A DNA stretch of 64,000 nucleotides, taken from positions 3,175,501 through 3,239,500 of the forward strand of contig NZ_CP053562.1 of assembly GCF_002085925.2 (NCBI RefSeq), in the 5' to 3' direction. Below the pieces are notes generated by a model, which saw only the letters and a program-made list of their open reading frames with translations, made no database searches and was not told where the DNA came from. Positions 7,824 to 22,800 of this stretch are shown here, in pieces. This stretch comes from Thioclava electrotropha. GTDB lineage: Bacteria; Pseudomonadota; Alphaproteobacteria; Rhodobacterales; Rhodobacteraceae. Each line of letters opens with the position of its first letter. Position 1 is the first letter of the stretch. A program made the position numbers and the translations under genes.

Positions 7824-10800
7824 TCACTCGGCTGAAGAGACCACCCAAGTCACGCGCGGCTCTTCCTTCTCGGGCTGCGTGCTCGGCAGGCGCATGATCT
7901 GTCCCGGAGTCGTGACGCCCGCACCTGCGCCCGACGTGGTGAAGGGGAAACCCAGCAGGTCGGTCTCGACGCCGACATTGAAGCCGAAGCCCTGCCCACC
8001 ATTGATCCCTGTGCCCGCGAGGCGGCGGTTCAACACCAGCCCCTCGGTGACGTTCAGGTCGATCCGGTTGGACTGGCTGAAGCTGTATTTGCCCGCATTG
8101 ATCGCCAGCGTCTGCGCATCCGCCACGGTCGAGAGCTTGTCATAGACCGCCTGCGCCAGCACCGAGAAGCCCTGCTGGTAGAACCAGACATCGCCGCCGA
8201 TCACCACGTCATAACCATTGAGCACCGGCCCGGCATGGCTGACGGAGCCTGTCGTGATCCGCCCTCGCACGAGGTTGAGCGTGCCGCGCGCCCGGTCGCG
8301 GCCACCCAGACGTCCGCGCACGTCATCGAAATACTGCGCTTCCGGGATGAACAGCACCGGGCCGTCGCCGATCGAGCTCACATCGACCTGCGCCGCCATG
8401 CCGTCATCATGCCCGTCGAGCGTCAGCGCGAGCGCGTCCGCCGGGGTGACGTCGTAGAGATAGGCGTCGATATTGTCGGCATGCAGCCCGAGCGTGTCGC
8501 GCACGTTCAGCAACCCCGCATAGAGGGAGGAACCCGCGTTGCGCGCTCGCAGATCGGCGTTGTTCGGCGCTTGCGCCTCGCGCTGACCGTAGAGCTCGGG
8601 ATGAATCAGCTGCAGCGTCTGCTCGTCGGCCAGATCGACCGTCGCACCGCCGAGGATGGTCACGCGCAACGCATCATCTGCGGCCAGCGTCAGATCGGTG
8701 CGCGCGCCGAGCACTCCGAGGGCCATCTGACCGCTGGCCGAGTCCAGTTTCAGTGCGCCGTTTTGCGACAGTGCGAAGCCCGCGCGCAGATCGCCCGCCG
8801 TCTCGGTGTAGGTCACGTCGCCGTCAGCATAGAAATGGCCTGTCGCGCCGTCGGACATGTCGCCCATGAAGGCCGTCCCCGTTTCGCCGGTGATCGCGCC
8901 ATTGAAGGCGAAGAGCCGCAAATCGCCCCCCGCAAGCTGCGCGCCGTCCGAGCGGATATCGCCCCGCCCGGCCGAGATAACGATCGGCGAGGCCCCACCG
9001 GCTGCGATATCGCGCACCGTGATCGGGCCGCCTGCATAAAGGTCGATCAAGCCGTCATTCGTCTGCAGCCGATCCAACCGGATCGCGTCGCGCTCGTTGA
9101 GATGCATCGCGCCAGTGGCGACTGTCGCGGTGACATGATCGAAGGCCACCGGCAACCCGTTCGGGCCGATCGGCGTCATCGACCCGAGGGTCAGGACCGT
9201 CCCTGCTCCCGCTGCGTTCGCTTCGAACACGGTGCCGCTCTGGCCCGAGGCGATCGAGAGCGCGCCCTTGACCCCGACGATCAGCGCCGGGTCGGCAGTG
9301 CTTTGCGTCACCACATGCGCTGCAACCATGTTGCCCGCGACGTCGAGCCCGATCGTGCCGGTGCCCGCGTCGATCGAGGTGCCGGCCGCCTGTTGCAGCA
9401 GCCCTGCGGATTTGATCGAGATCGCCCCGTCATGGCTGAGGATATCGGCATTCGCGACAAGGCTCGTCACGCCGAGACCGATCGCCCCGCCCTGCGTGGT
9501 GATCCCCGGACCGCTCAGCAGCGTCAGCGGTGCATTGACCGAGGTCAGCGCGATCGCCCCCGTGCCGCCCGCGGTGACTTGTTCGAAATCGGTCGCCCGG
9601 TCGCTCAGCGCGAGACGGATATCGCCATCCACGGTCGCGGCGTAGAGGCTGCCCGTGGTCAGGCTAAGGGGCGTAACACTCCCGATCGTGCCGCTCGCCG
9701 TGAGCTTGGTGCGCTTCGCCACGATGCGGCCCTCGGTAAAGGAGGCGGCGTCGAGGCGCACCTCGTCCGGCGAGGTGATCGTGCCGATGGTGAGCGCCCC
9801 GCCCACAGTGATGTCGGTGGGCGAATCCGCCGTCATCTGTGTCAGCGACGCGATGGTCAGATCATCCGCCTCTCGCATCCATAGCGGCGTCGGATCGGTA
9901 CCGGTCGCTGTGTAGTTGAACGTGCCGAGCGCGGTCTCGAAGCGCCTGGTTGCGCTGCCGACCGGCCCGCCGGTGACGAGCGAGAGCGTGCCGCCCTTCG
10001 CATCCGTGCCGCTCGATGCGGAGGTGTCGAGGCCAAGCGCGGTCTCGAGTTCCAGCGTCGAGCCCGTGCCGAAACCAAGGGTATCGGTACCGGTGAGGGA
10101 CATGAGCCCGTCGGTCGTGATCTTGCCGCCGCCCGCGATCCGGGCCGAGGCAATCGGCAGATCGCCGGTCGCACTCAGCCAGGCGTCGCCTGCGGTGGTG
10201 GTCACGTCGAGCGCGCCGCCATTCGCCGTATCGGTCAGCGTGAAGGGCAGTGCGACCGCGCTGGTGCCGATAGAACTGCCGGTCAACTTCAGGCTGCCCG
10301 CACTGATCCGCACAGCGCCGGTGGCCAGTGCATCGGTAATCGCACCGGTCGCGCTGATCCGCACAGGGCCGGGCGCATAGGCCTCTGCCAGCGGCAGGTC
10401 GCCCGTCGCTGCGATATTTACCTCGACGCCGGAGCGTGCGGTCAGCATACCGCCGGTGCGCACCTGCACGGTGAGCGGGTTGGTTTCGGTCGCGATCGGC
10501 GCGGTGTTGCCACTCTCGAGCACGATGATCCGCCCGGTCACCGCCGGATTGCCCGAATGAGCGTCCGACATCGTCCCGTCGAGCTTGATCGTGACATCGC
10601 CCGCGGCGTTGACTTCCTTGATCGCCGCCGCAGTCTCCGCGCCGAGGAACACGTCCGTCCCGAGCGCGTCGGCGTTCAGCGTGCCGACCGGCGCGCCGGC
10701 GGTATCCAGCCCGGTGAAGGCGAAGTTCAGATCTTCGGCACGGCGCACCACGACCTTGCCATCCGAGGTGAAGGTGAGATCGGACGGTTCAGCCTGCGAC

Positions 10801-13800
10801 AGAACCAGCAGGTCCTGCGTCAGATCGTTGCCCGCGCCGACGGTATAGGGATCGAGCATCTCGCCGATCGTATCCGAGGCCAGAAGGTTGATGTCCTTGT
10901 AGGCATTGATGTTCGGGTCTTCGATCCGGGTGTTGGTATCCCCGGTCCCCTTGATCAGCCCGGCGCGGATCCAGTGCTTGAGTTCATCCGTGGTCCAGCC
11001 GATCCCCTGAAGCACCGCCGCCCGATCATCCGCCGTCGGCGTGTAGGTGAAGCTGGTCTGCTCGACGGTCTCGTTGTTCCACTCGGCATAGAGACCTTGC
11101 TGCTGCGAGATGTAATCGTCGAGCTGCGCCTGCGTCCATCCGCTGTTGAGCAGCGCCGTCTGATCGGAGGCGTCCATCGTGTAGCTGATCGAACCGCCAC
11201 CCGCGTCGGTACGCGCTTTCCAATAGGCCCTGTAGTCATGCTCGCGGCTCGCGGCGAGCGCATCGAGCTGCTGCTGGGCGCGGGCATCCTGCGCGACCGT
11301 GTCGTCGAGGCCCATGTCCTGGGTCCAGAGCTTCGCAAGCTCGCTTTCGGAGCGGATATCGCGGACTTCGATATTGTTGCGGTCGAGGATCGAACCGTTG
11401 AACGCGGCCAGCGTCGCCGATCCGGTCTGCGCGGTCACGCTATGGACCGGCAGATCGCCGCTGCGAGCACCGATCACGACGTCCTTGTTCGCCGTCGCGT
11501 CGAGCACGCCACCATTCAGCGACACCCAGACCGGGGCGAATGCGCTATCCAAGCTGCCGATATTCCCATTAAGCGAGATCAGGTCGACCGAGGTCGCGGT
11601 GACCGCGCCCGTGCTCTGATCCGCCATCTTGATATCGCCATCGGCAAACAGCTTCACGGTGCCGGTGATCGCCGCATCGGTATTGGCCGGGCGATCCTTC
11701 GCCTCGACATTGCCGATCGTCATCGAGCCCGACATCTCGCGGATATTCACGGCGCTGCCGCCCACCGCGGTCAGCCTCGACCCTTCGGACTGATCGACAC
11801 GGAACGCGCCCGAAACGCCCCCGATCCGGCCGTTCTCGGCGCTGATATCGAGATTGCCGAGCGTCGCGGTAATTTGGGGACTGGCGGTCACGACGGAACC
11901 GTTATCGGACGTGATATTGGTATCACCAACGAGGTTCGAGACCGTCTTTTTGAAGATCACATCACCGCCCGAGGTGATGTTCAGCGCGCCGGAATCAGAC
12001 CCGCTGAAGACGATGTCGATCGGGTAATCGGCCCGCAAGCGATGCTTGTAGAGCACGTTCGCCGTGGAGGTCTCTGACCAGGTCTTGTAGACGTCCCCGA
12101 TCCCCAAAACCCGCTTGTCGTCGGTCGTCACGGCGCCTTTCACGTTGCTGTAGCTCGTGCGCTCGCCGGTGAAGCCGTAACTGTAATCGCCGCCGTTGAT
12201 CGAGGTGTTCTCGGAGGTCACGTAGGCGCCGCTCGCGCCGAACACGACGTCCGGGTCGAGCTTGGTCACCTTCGCAGGGTCGGACTTGCTTTTGATGTCC
12301 TTCGAGAACGGCGCCCAGAAGTAAAACGTCTTCTGGGTGTAGTTCGTGACCTGCGTTATGATCTCGGATTGCAGCAGCACCATGTCGCGGTTCAGAACCG
12401 GCTGGTAGCTCGCACTGCGCCCGCTATCGACCGTGCTGGAGTTCACCAGCGTCGTCGGCACGATGCGCGTCACCGAAACGGCGTCCGCCCCCTCGCCATA
12501 GGTTTTCGTGACGGAGTCGTAGGTCGAGGAGTTGTCATAGACCTTCAGCGTCTGACCGATGCGGCGATATTCGGTGATGAGATTGTTGCCCGCCGCCGTC
12601 TTCTTGAGCGGGTCGGTATCAGTGATCCGCACAAGTCCTTCGAGCCCCTGCCCGTTCGCACCCGCCTCGCCGGTATCGACCCGGTCGAACACCACCGGGA
12701 GCGACGTCTTGTTGGTCACGTTGATATTGCCGAATCCGTCAAGCGACTCGATCCTGCCTGCGCCGGTCGAGAGGATCTGCCCGGTGATCTCCACCGTGCC
12801 CCCCTTGACGATCATCGGAGAAATCGTGATTGCGCCGGTCTGCACGCCCTCGGCATTCGTCGCGGTGGGGTCATATTTCACCCAGACATCATTGGCGCTC
12901 ACATAGGGCTTGCGCACGATGTTGTTGTTCACCGGCTCGGAGGGATTGAACAGCACCGTCGGCTGGGTCGTCGAGAAGCTCGACAGATCGGACAGGAGGC
13001 CGTCGTCGATGGTGACGTCGTAGCTGCCCACACCCGCCTGGATGAGACCGTTGATGTTAAGCTGATCGGCGGTGATGTAGACATTCGCGCCCGCCTTGAT
13101 CGAGCTTTGACGCGGCTCGATCGTGAAGTCGGGAACCGAAGGTGTCGGAAGGCTGATCGAACTGCCATAGCTGGCCGTCATCGAACCGCCGTCGTAGCCG
13201 CTGACGTCGAAGCCGCCTGCCAGATAGTCCCGCACGACATTGTCGACCTTATTGAAGTAACCGGCATAGATCGAGCGCGGCTCGCCGCCCTCGTTGCGCA
13301 GTCCGGGCGTGTAGCCCTGGGTGAAGTTGCCCCCGGCACTCAGATTGATCGTCTTGGCCGAAATATCGGCGCGCACGTCGAGGTCCCCGAAGTTCGAGTT
13401 GACCAGAACGCTGCCGTCGAGGTTGGTGATCGCACCGTTCAGCGTGATCGAGCCGTTGCCGTAGGTGACGAGCTCGATCTTGGATTCCCCGGCGTCATTG
13501 CCCGAGATCATCTTGTAGTCGATCGGAGTGCCCTTGGGATTTGCGAGCCTCTGCACATCGTCAGGCGTGGTCACCGAGACATCGTTGAAATAGATCCGGC
13601 CCCCGTCGGACGAGGGAATCTCCATGCTACCGGCATTCACGAAGGCGTCGGAATAGACATGCACGACGATCTGCGCGTTGCCCGGCGCGTCGAGCGTGCC
13701 CGTAGAGCTGCCCTGAACCGTATCGGCGCGCATGTAGATACTGCCACCGGAGGCGCGGATATCGGGCAGGTTGATGAAATCGACCGTGCCGGTGTTGGTC

Positions 13801-16800
13801 GAGTCGAGACGGCTCGCCAGCGCTTCGATTTCCGCTTTCCACGCGGTGACCGCCTGCGTGTCCTTGCCCAGGATCGGATCATCGATCTTCGCCTGAAGCT
13901 CCGCAATCCGCGAGGCGAGCTCGTTCTGCACCGTGCCCTGCGTGATCATTGCCTGAATCTCGGGATCAGGATTGCTCGGGTCGTTCAGGATGCCGTCTGC
14001 ATTCTCGTTCGTGTAATTGACTGTCTGGCCCTGCGAATTGACGTAGCTCTCCGAGCCGTTGTCGAGATGGTTGTTCTCATCGAGGATCAGGATCTGCTTG
14101 TTGCGCGATCCCGCGCGGACGTAGCCGTTCACCTCGATCATGTTCGCACCCTTGTCGGTGGAGGTGCCGCTCTCAATATCGAGGCTGACCGGATCGCCGC
14201 CGAAGGCCTCGCTCAGCGCCGAGCCGATTGCCGCGGCGACTTCGCGATAGAGATCCTTGCCGCGGCCATAGCCCAGCACATCTCCGCCCCCGCGCTCGGC
14301 GAAGACATAGACGTCATGCACGGCCGCGACGCTGGCGCCGGTGCCGACGCTGACGCGCTGGTTCATGTTGGCGGTCGCATCCGCGCCCGGCGTGCCGTTG
14401 ATCGGGAAAGCGGTCTTGTTGAAGACCCGCGTTTCGGCATTCACATCGACCTTCTGCGCCCCTTTCGAGGTATAGCCGGCGCGCAGCCCGATATCGGTGA
14501 AGGATTGCAGATCGGCACCCGAGGTCAGGCTGATCTTGTTGTCGGCATTATAGGTTGCCACGGTGTTGCCCGAAGCCGCGCCTGACAGGCCGTAAGAGGT
14601 GGTATCGACCTCGGATTTGATGTTCGCGTCGCCCCCGGCATAGACGTCGAGATCGTCCATCGCGAGCAACTTTGCGCTGCCGATGGTGACATGGGCGGTA
14701 TTGGTCTGAATATCGACCGTGCTGTTGCCGTTCGGGCTGGCGATGGCGCCACCGGAATCGAGCTTGAGCCGGTCTAAGAAGACCATGTTCGTCGAGGCGC
14801 CCAGATCGAAGGTCTGCCCGCCATCGGCGACGCCGCTCTGCAGCAGCATCGCGCCGTCACTGATGTTCAGATCGGTGGACGCATTCACGGTGACGAAGCT
14901 GCGCATCGCGGCGACGTCGATCGCGCCGCCCGAGCCCGACACGAGATTGTAGCCGTTATCGGGGCGCTTGAAGGTGGTATCCGCGCCGATTTCGATATTG
15001 CGCGCGGCGATCGTCGTGTTCCCGCCCAGCGTCAGCGCGGTCGCAGCGCCGATCGTGTTGCGGCTCAGCGCCCCGGAATAGCCCACCGCCGCCGCGCTCA
15101 CGGTATCCACGGAGCTGGCAAAAGTGGCGTTTTGCGCCGAGGTGATCTGGAGCCGGTCGGTCGCAGTGATCACCGTCGTGCCCGCGGTGCCGATGTCGAA
15201 GGTCGATTTCGTATCGGTCGTGACATGGGTCTCTGCGCCCGAGCCGGAAACGAGACCGCCCGAGCCGGAATCCGCGCCCGCACTGATGTCGGGGGCATTG
15301 CCCGCGCCGAGGGTGACCACTTTGCCCTTGAGGACCGCGTTGTTGATCGAGAAAGCCACATCGCCGCTGTCGCCATTTGCCGTATCCTGCCCGGCATAGG
15401 CGAGCGTCACGCCGACGGCCACCGCGCCGCCGCTGCGCCCGGTCGCGAAGGCGTCCACCTTCACGGCGCTCGCATCCGCGCTGAGCGAGATCGCGTTCGT
15501 GGCGGTGAGGTTGCCGGTCAGCGTCGAGGTGATGCCGTAGCTCGAATAGGCATGTGCCGCCGCGCCGTTGCCGCTCAACAAGCCGCCCGATGTCGATTGC
15601 GCCTTCGCCTGGCTCGTCATGCGGCCATCGGTGCGCTTGATCTCACTATTGATCGTGATGTCGCTTGCAGTGACATTCGCGGCGAACAGGGTGGTCACGT
15701 TCATATCGGCGCGCGAGGTCGCGACCCCGGCCCCGATCGAGACGCCTGCCGCGACCGAGATGCCATGCGCCTCTGCGAACGCAGCGCCGCCATTGGTGTT
15801 CTGCAGGTCGAAGGCCCCGCCCGCATTGACCGTCGTACGCAGGACGCTGACGGCGCTATTGCCCAGATTGGTGCCGCTCACGACGACGGAGTTGCCCGAT
15901 CCGGCAAGCCCGCCCGAGCTGCCCGAACCCTCGGCATGGGCCGAGGTGCCGTCAGAGGTCTCGAGCGAGATCTTGCCCGCGCTGCTTTTCAGGTTGTTCA
16001 GGCTCGCGCCCGACCGGCCGATGGTGATCGCGCTCGTCCCTTCGCTCTTCGCGCTCGAGACTGCGACGCCCACGGCGCCGACAAGACCGCCGGTAATATT
16101 GGTCGTGACGGTCTTCACCTCGCCCGCACGATCGGAATTGATCCCGATGCTGTAGCCCGAGACCGAGACACCCGCGCCCATCTGCACCGAGGCGCCCGCA
16201 TTGAGTGTAGCCACGGTGACGCCCGCGCCACCGGTATAGCCGCCCGAGGCGGCCACGGTAGACGCCGAGGCGTCGATCACGTTGCCATCGTCGCCGCCAT
16301 AGGTCTTGGCCCCCAGCGTCACCGCACCGCCCGCGCTGAGCGTTGCGCCATCCTGCAGCGTCACCGCCGCGCCGGTAGAGACATTGGACACCACGATCCC
16401 GCTGGAGGCGCCGCCGAAGATCGAACCAGCCCCCGCGCCCGCCACTTGCGACAGATCGGTCTTTGCATGGCTCGTCAGCGACAGGTCGCCATTGGTCAGC
16501 AAGGTCGCGGAGCCGATCTCGACACCGACCTGATCGCTGCCCGTCGCGTCCGGGTTCAGATGCTGACGCGCGTTGACGATCTGGCTTTGCGTATCGCTGG
16601 CGCCGGCGAACCCGATGATCGAGCCTCCGGTATTCTGACGATCCTGTTCGGTCGCATTCGAATCCAGCCCGCCGCTGCCGCTCTGATCGCTTGTCAGCTC
16701 ATCGTTGATCGACGCCATCGCCTTCGAGAGATTGCCGCTCTCGTCATCGGCGGCTCCGCCCAGATCGGTCACCGAGATCGCAGCCCCGACCGCAATCGCG

Positions 16801-19800
16801 CCTGCGCCGATCGAGACCACCGTCGAATTCAGCGTCCGCTCGGAGGTCGCCGATAGCGTGATCCCATCACGCCCGACGCCGCGCGCGCCGTTGGACGCGT
16901 CATTTGCCTTCAGCACCGCGCCATCGCCGACGGTGACTTTTGTTGTCCCCTGAAGGCTCGCGAAATCGAGGCTCGCCCCCACGCCGAGAGCCCCGCCGCC
17001 GATCGAGCCCGCGACACCGGTCAGATCGGCGGTCTCATTCGCGGTCAGGCTCAGCTTGCCGCCCGCAGTCAGTTCCTGATCGTCGCCGACGGCAACTTCC
17101 GTCGTCGCGCGATCCACCACGAGATTGGCCGAGAGCGCGACACCCGCACCGCCGGCAGCGCCGGCCCCGGCATAGCCCTTTTGCAGAAGCTGCGTATCCG
17201 CCTTGGCGGTCAGGTCATTACCCGCATCCAGCCGCGCGATACTGCCCGCACGGCCCGAGCCGACGGAGACTTTCGACGTGCCGTCTGCCACGGTCACCTG
17301 AATCGCGCCGCCGACAGCCACCGCGCCGCCCGAGCCGCCGCCCGTCATCGAATAGAGATCATTATCGATCAGCGTGTTCAGGCTCAGGTCGCGGCCCGCA
17401 TCGAAGGAGCCGCCGTTGATGCCGATCTCGGCGGTCGAGTTGAGGACATTCACATTTGCATTGCCGGAGACGCCGACGAAGCCGCCACCGATCCCCGCGA
17501 CAAAGCTCGTGAGAGTGGATTTGCTGGTCGCGCTCGCCGCGATGCCACGGGCCGCTGCCACCTGCGCGTCATAGGTCTCGACCTTCGCCGCCGAGGTGAC
17601 AACCGTGGTGCCCGCGCTCGCGCCGACGCCAGCGGCACCACCCGCCGCGACATTGACGGTATAGAGCGCGGAGTCGTTCGTGGTGTCGGCATTCAGCGTC
17701 ACATCCTGCGCGCTCGCCGCCGTGTCGCTGCCGATATCACCGGAGAAATCGGTGTCGTAGCGCGGGTTGAGCCGCACCAGATCGCTGCCCTGTTCGGAGC
17801 CAAGCTGCACCAGTGCCTCGTCATCGATCAGGTTCATCCCGAAGAGCGCACTGACACCGGCCACGCCACCGACCGATCCGTTCGCGGTCAGCATCGAAAT
17901 GCCGCTGCGCGCCTGCGCATTCATCGCAAGCCCGGTGGTCGTCTGCGCGGTGCCGCCGACATCGGTCCAGTCGATCGCCTCCTGCCCAAGTGCGACAACC
18001 CGCGCATCGTCGAGGATGCGGGCCTTCACCCGGTTCTGGATCGTGTTGACCGAAGCCGAGACGCCGACACCCGCCGTCGCCCCGCCCGAGATCGAGAGGT
18101 TCACATCGGGCGCTTCGTTGCGCGCATCGGTGGAATCGGCGGGTTTGCTCTCATCCGAGCCGCCCAGCAGCGTGATCGACGTCGTCGATTGCGCGTCGAT
18201 CAGCAGCGAGCCGCGCGTCGCGATGTCGGAGCCGTAGCGCGTCGGCGCGGCCAGACCGCTCGTCGCATCGACGAGCGAAATCGGCCCGCCCTGCACCACC
18301 GCCTCGACGGTATTCGCGGCCGTGTTGTTCACGCCAGAGCCGGTCACGCCGACGGTGCCACCCGCGCCCGAGATCGCGTTGCCGTGGAAAGTGGTATTCT
18401 GATAGGCGCCGAGCGAGGCGTTATGTCCCGCGCGCAGCGTGCTGGAGGTGATATCGGCGCGCACCGTCTGCGCGGAATTGTTGATCGCGATGCCAAGCCC
18501 GACCGAGGCCCCGCCGGATGCGCTGATGGAGCCTGCATTTGCGGTCAGCGAGGGGGTCGAATGGGCCGCCAGCGCCATCGTCCCGACCTGCGCCTCCGAG
18601 CGGCGCAGTCCGGCATAGACCTCGCCGTTGGCGACATTGACCGCGAAGCTGCCCGCGAAGGCGCCCGAGCCGCCACCACCGACCGCGGCGGAAAGCGCCT
18701 CGAGCGTCATCTGCTGATCGGCATCGATCGTCAGGGTGCCCGCCAGCGAGAGCGGCGCGTTCGTCGTTGCGCTTTCATCGAGTTTGCGCGCGAGGATGGC
18801 GGCGTCTTCGACCGCGGCTTCCGTATCGTCCGACATCACGTTGACGACGATCGCGCCGCCCGCGCCCGCCTGCCCGCCGATCCCGGCCGAGCCCGCCAGC
18901 GCCTTGATCGTGCCGGTCTGGGTCGTGGTCACGGAGACATCGCCGCGATCGGTGCGCAGCGCCGCGCGCGTGCCCGACCCGCCATTGCCGCGGATATGGG
19001 CGTCGGCCTGACGGTTCATCACGTTCACGAGGATCGACCCCGCCGCGCCGACGCCGCCCGAGAAGCCGCCGGAAACGGCCGCCGTCTCGATCGTGCCGGT
19101 CTGGGTCGCGCCGACCGCAAGGCTCGGCGCCTGGGTCTCCGCATCGGTGGGCAGGACCAGCTCTGCCTCGGTCTTGGCGAACAGCAGGTTGACGCCGATC
19201 CCGGCCCCGACGCCCGCACCCGAGCCGCCGATCGCGACCGCTCCGGCGAGCGAACGGATCGTGCCGGTGGTCGATGCGTCAATCGTGGTCGCGGGAAGCG
19301 CGGGGGGCGCGCCCGAAAGCTCGACCCGGGCACGCGTGACCGCATCCGCATCGAGCGTCAGCGCCAGTTGGCTTGCGTCGAAATCGGGGGCGTTGGTGGT
19401 GTCCGCGACGCTGGTCGCAAGTTTCGTCAGCGCGTTATCGCGAAGGCTCGCAACCTCGCTCTGCGCACCACCGACCGGATCTTCGCTCGCCGGTCCGGGC
19501 AGCGGATCGACGCTCGGGCCATCCGTGCCGGGCTGACCGATCTGGGCATAGACCACCGAGCCACCGACCGCGGCCTGCCCCGAAGCCGCACCCGAAACGG
19601 CGATCGCGTCGATCCCGGCGGTATCCTCCGCCGTGACGCTCAGGGTGTCGCCCGTCACCGCATCGCTTGTGATCAGATCGGCGGTCGTGCCGCCGTGGAT
19701 CGAGGCCACGCTCAGCGCCACGCCCACCGCGGTCGCGTCACCCGCTCCGGCAGCGGAGCCGGAGAGGATCGAGATTTGCCCCGTGCGCGTCGCGCCGAGC

Positions 19801-22800
19801 GAAATCGCCCCGGTGCCCGCGTCGATCGCGGTGTTGGTCGCATCCACGGCGGTCGTGTTGCCGATATCGCCGATCGCGAGAGAGCCCGCCACGGCCGTCG
19901 GACCTGCCCCCGTCAGCGTCAGGCCGACCGCGGCCGATTTGAGCGTCGAGCCGTTCGTCGCGCCCAGCGTCACGCCCTCGCCCGATAGCGTCGCGCCATT
20001 CGTCAGGACGCCGGTGTCATGAGCGATGAAATTGGCCGAGATCGCGCCGCCGACGCCGCTGCCGTTCGCACTCAGCACCGCGCCGCCCGCGAGGCTCTCG
20101 ATGGTGCCGGTATCGTCGGCATTCAGGCTCAGCGCGCCACCCGCGTCGAGCGTCGCGCCGAGGCTCGAGATCTGCGTCGTCGCGGTCGAGACGTTCACCG
20201 TCACCGCGCCGCCGAGCGAGGTATCGCGCGACGCGCTCAGCGCCACCGCCGCCGACCGGATCGTGCCGGTCGCCGTCGCCGTGGCCGAGATCGCCCCGGT
20301 GTCGATCGTGCTCAGGTTCGCATTGGCGAGATTGATGCTCGTGGTGTTCGCGGTCAGCAGGTTCAGCGTGCTCGCGAAGCCGCCCGCGCTGCCGTTCGAG
20401 GCGGCTGCACCACCGCCCAAGCTGTTGATTTCACGCGAATTCGTGGCCGTGAGCGCGATGCTCTGCGCCTCCAGCGCCTCGGTGCCAGCCGCCGACACTT
20501 CCAGCGTGGCCGAGATGTTGTTCGCCGACAGGCCCACGCCCGCCGCCGTCTGCTGGTCGGACACCCCGCCCGCCACCGCGATCGAGGAGATCGTGCTCGA
20601 CCCGTCAGCCACCATCGTGATCGCACCCGTGCCGCCGGTGCCGCCCTGCCCGTTCACCTTCGCATCGGTCAGCGTCGCGCCGGAGGTCGAGGTAATGACA
20701 TTCACCGTCGCGGCCCCGCCCACGGCATTGTCGCCATTGGCCAGTGCCCCGCCGAGAGAGAAGATCGTGTTGGCTTCGGTCACGTCGACATTGATCGAAC
20801 TGGCCGAGATGCCCATCCGGTCAGATCCGGCGCCATTCCCGGTCACGTCCGCGCGCGCGCCGCCGGTGATGTTGTTGACCGAGATCGAGCCCGCGATGCC
20901 GGTCTTGCCCTTCCCGGCCGAGACGCCGAAGCCATAGATCGACTGCGTGCTGTCGGCGGTGATGCCGAAGGCGCCGGTGTCGATGGTGCTTGCGCCGGTG
21001 ATCGAGGCACCCGCGCTGCGAGTCACGGTGTTCACGGCGATGCCGATCCCCACGCCCGACCCCTTGGTCTTGTCCATATTGATGCCGACCGCGCCGCCGA
21101 CGGACACGGTGGTCGAGCCGTCGGTCGCGTTCACGCTCAGCGCGTCCGAGGTGATCGACGCATCCTTCACCGTCGCCGTGGAGCCCCCGTCGAGCACCGC
21201 GACCGCAACGGACCCGGCCAGAGCGATATCGCCGCGCGATGTCCCCGCGCCGCCCACGGCCACGTTGACGACCGTCGCGTGATCTTCGGCGCCGATGGTG
21301 ACCGCGCCACCCGCGTTGATCGTGGCGCCGGTCACTTCCGAACGCAGCTCGCGCGTGTCGACCATGACCGAGAAAGCGCCCGCCAGTGCATTCGTATCCT
21401 GCGCTTTGCCGAGACCCGCCGAGACGGCCCCGCCGCCCGCGATCTGAAGCGCCGTGTTCTTTGCGGTCTGAGTCAGCTCCGCACCCAGCTCGATCTTGCC
21501 TGCGGTGTTGAGCGCCGCGACCGTCTCGTTGCCGAGCGAGAGGTTGAGTGAAGCGACCCCGGTGACCGCCCAGCCGGTTTTCTGCTGATTGCCCTCACTG
21601 TCCGCCGGTGTCTGCAGGTTCTGCTGATCGTTGACCGCCTGATCCTCGTCATCGGCAAAAAGCCAGGACGGGATGATCATGTCGTCCTCGTTCGAGCCGT
21701 CCTGGTTCGTCGTGCCGCCCGTCGATTGCGGATCGTCCTGCTGGGCCGGCTTGCCCTGCACCTTGGAGCCCGCGACGCCGACCACGACATCGGTCGTGGC
21801 GTTTTCGGCAGTGATCGCCAGGCTCTCCGCATCGATGACCGTATTCCCCGTTCCGCTCAGGGCGGAGGTTTCATCCGCCGGACCGATCCCGGCCCAGACC
21901 TTGCGGCCCGAGATATTCAGGCCCGCCGAGGCCCCGACGCCCAGGTTCTCCGACGCCGAAATCGCGCCCGCGGCCGCCCATTCGACGGATTCGTCCTTCG
22001 CCGAGATCGCGACCGCGCCGCCCGTTATCGACGCATCATCTCCGATCCGGGCAACGGTTTGCGCATGCGCGATATTCGTGGCCACGGTGGCGTTGACCGC
22101 CGTTTTCGTGCCCTGACCGCCCGAGAAGCTCAGGATGCCCGCGATGTTGCGGGTATAGGCATCGACATTGACCCCGTTCGTTACGGCATTCACCTCCGCG
22201 CCGGACTCGATGACGGAGGAAACTTCGCTGCCGATCCGGTCGATATTGATCCCGACGCCGATCGCCCCTTCCGCGTCGCCCTTGAGCGGGTTCGACTTGG
22301 GCAGGTTCGCGAGATGGAGGAACAGGCTCTCCTGGCGCGACAGCACGTTGAGATCGCCCGAAAGGTTCAGCACCGCGCCGTTACGGACCACCGCATCGGT
22401 CGTGTTGTCAGTGTTGAAGACATTGGCGGTGATGCCGATCGCGAGCTTCTGCTGATCCTCGGGCACGACCGGGCGCGAACCGTCTTTCGGCATCGGCGCC
22501 GTCGCTTTGGATTTCACGTCCGTGGTGATGAAGTTCAGCGGGTTGATCGTGTCGATCAGGCCGGGCGCGTCGGGCGGCGTCAGCTGGGTGGGATCGCTCG
22601 GATCGCTGGGCAGTTCGGTATAGTCGGTGATCTGGCCGACGAACTGGGTCCACTTGTCACGGATATCACCCAACGGATCGGCATGCGGGAAACGCGTCAC
22701 CGATTGCACTGTCGCGGCCGCTGCGTTCACCGTGGCATCCTTGCCGATCTCGGCCTGGGTCTTGCCGCTCATCGTCGAGACGGACCCGGTCAGCATCAGC

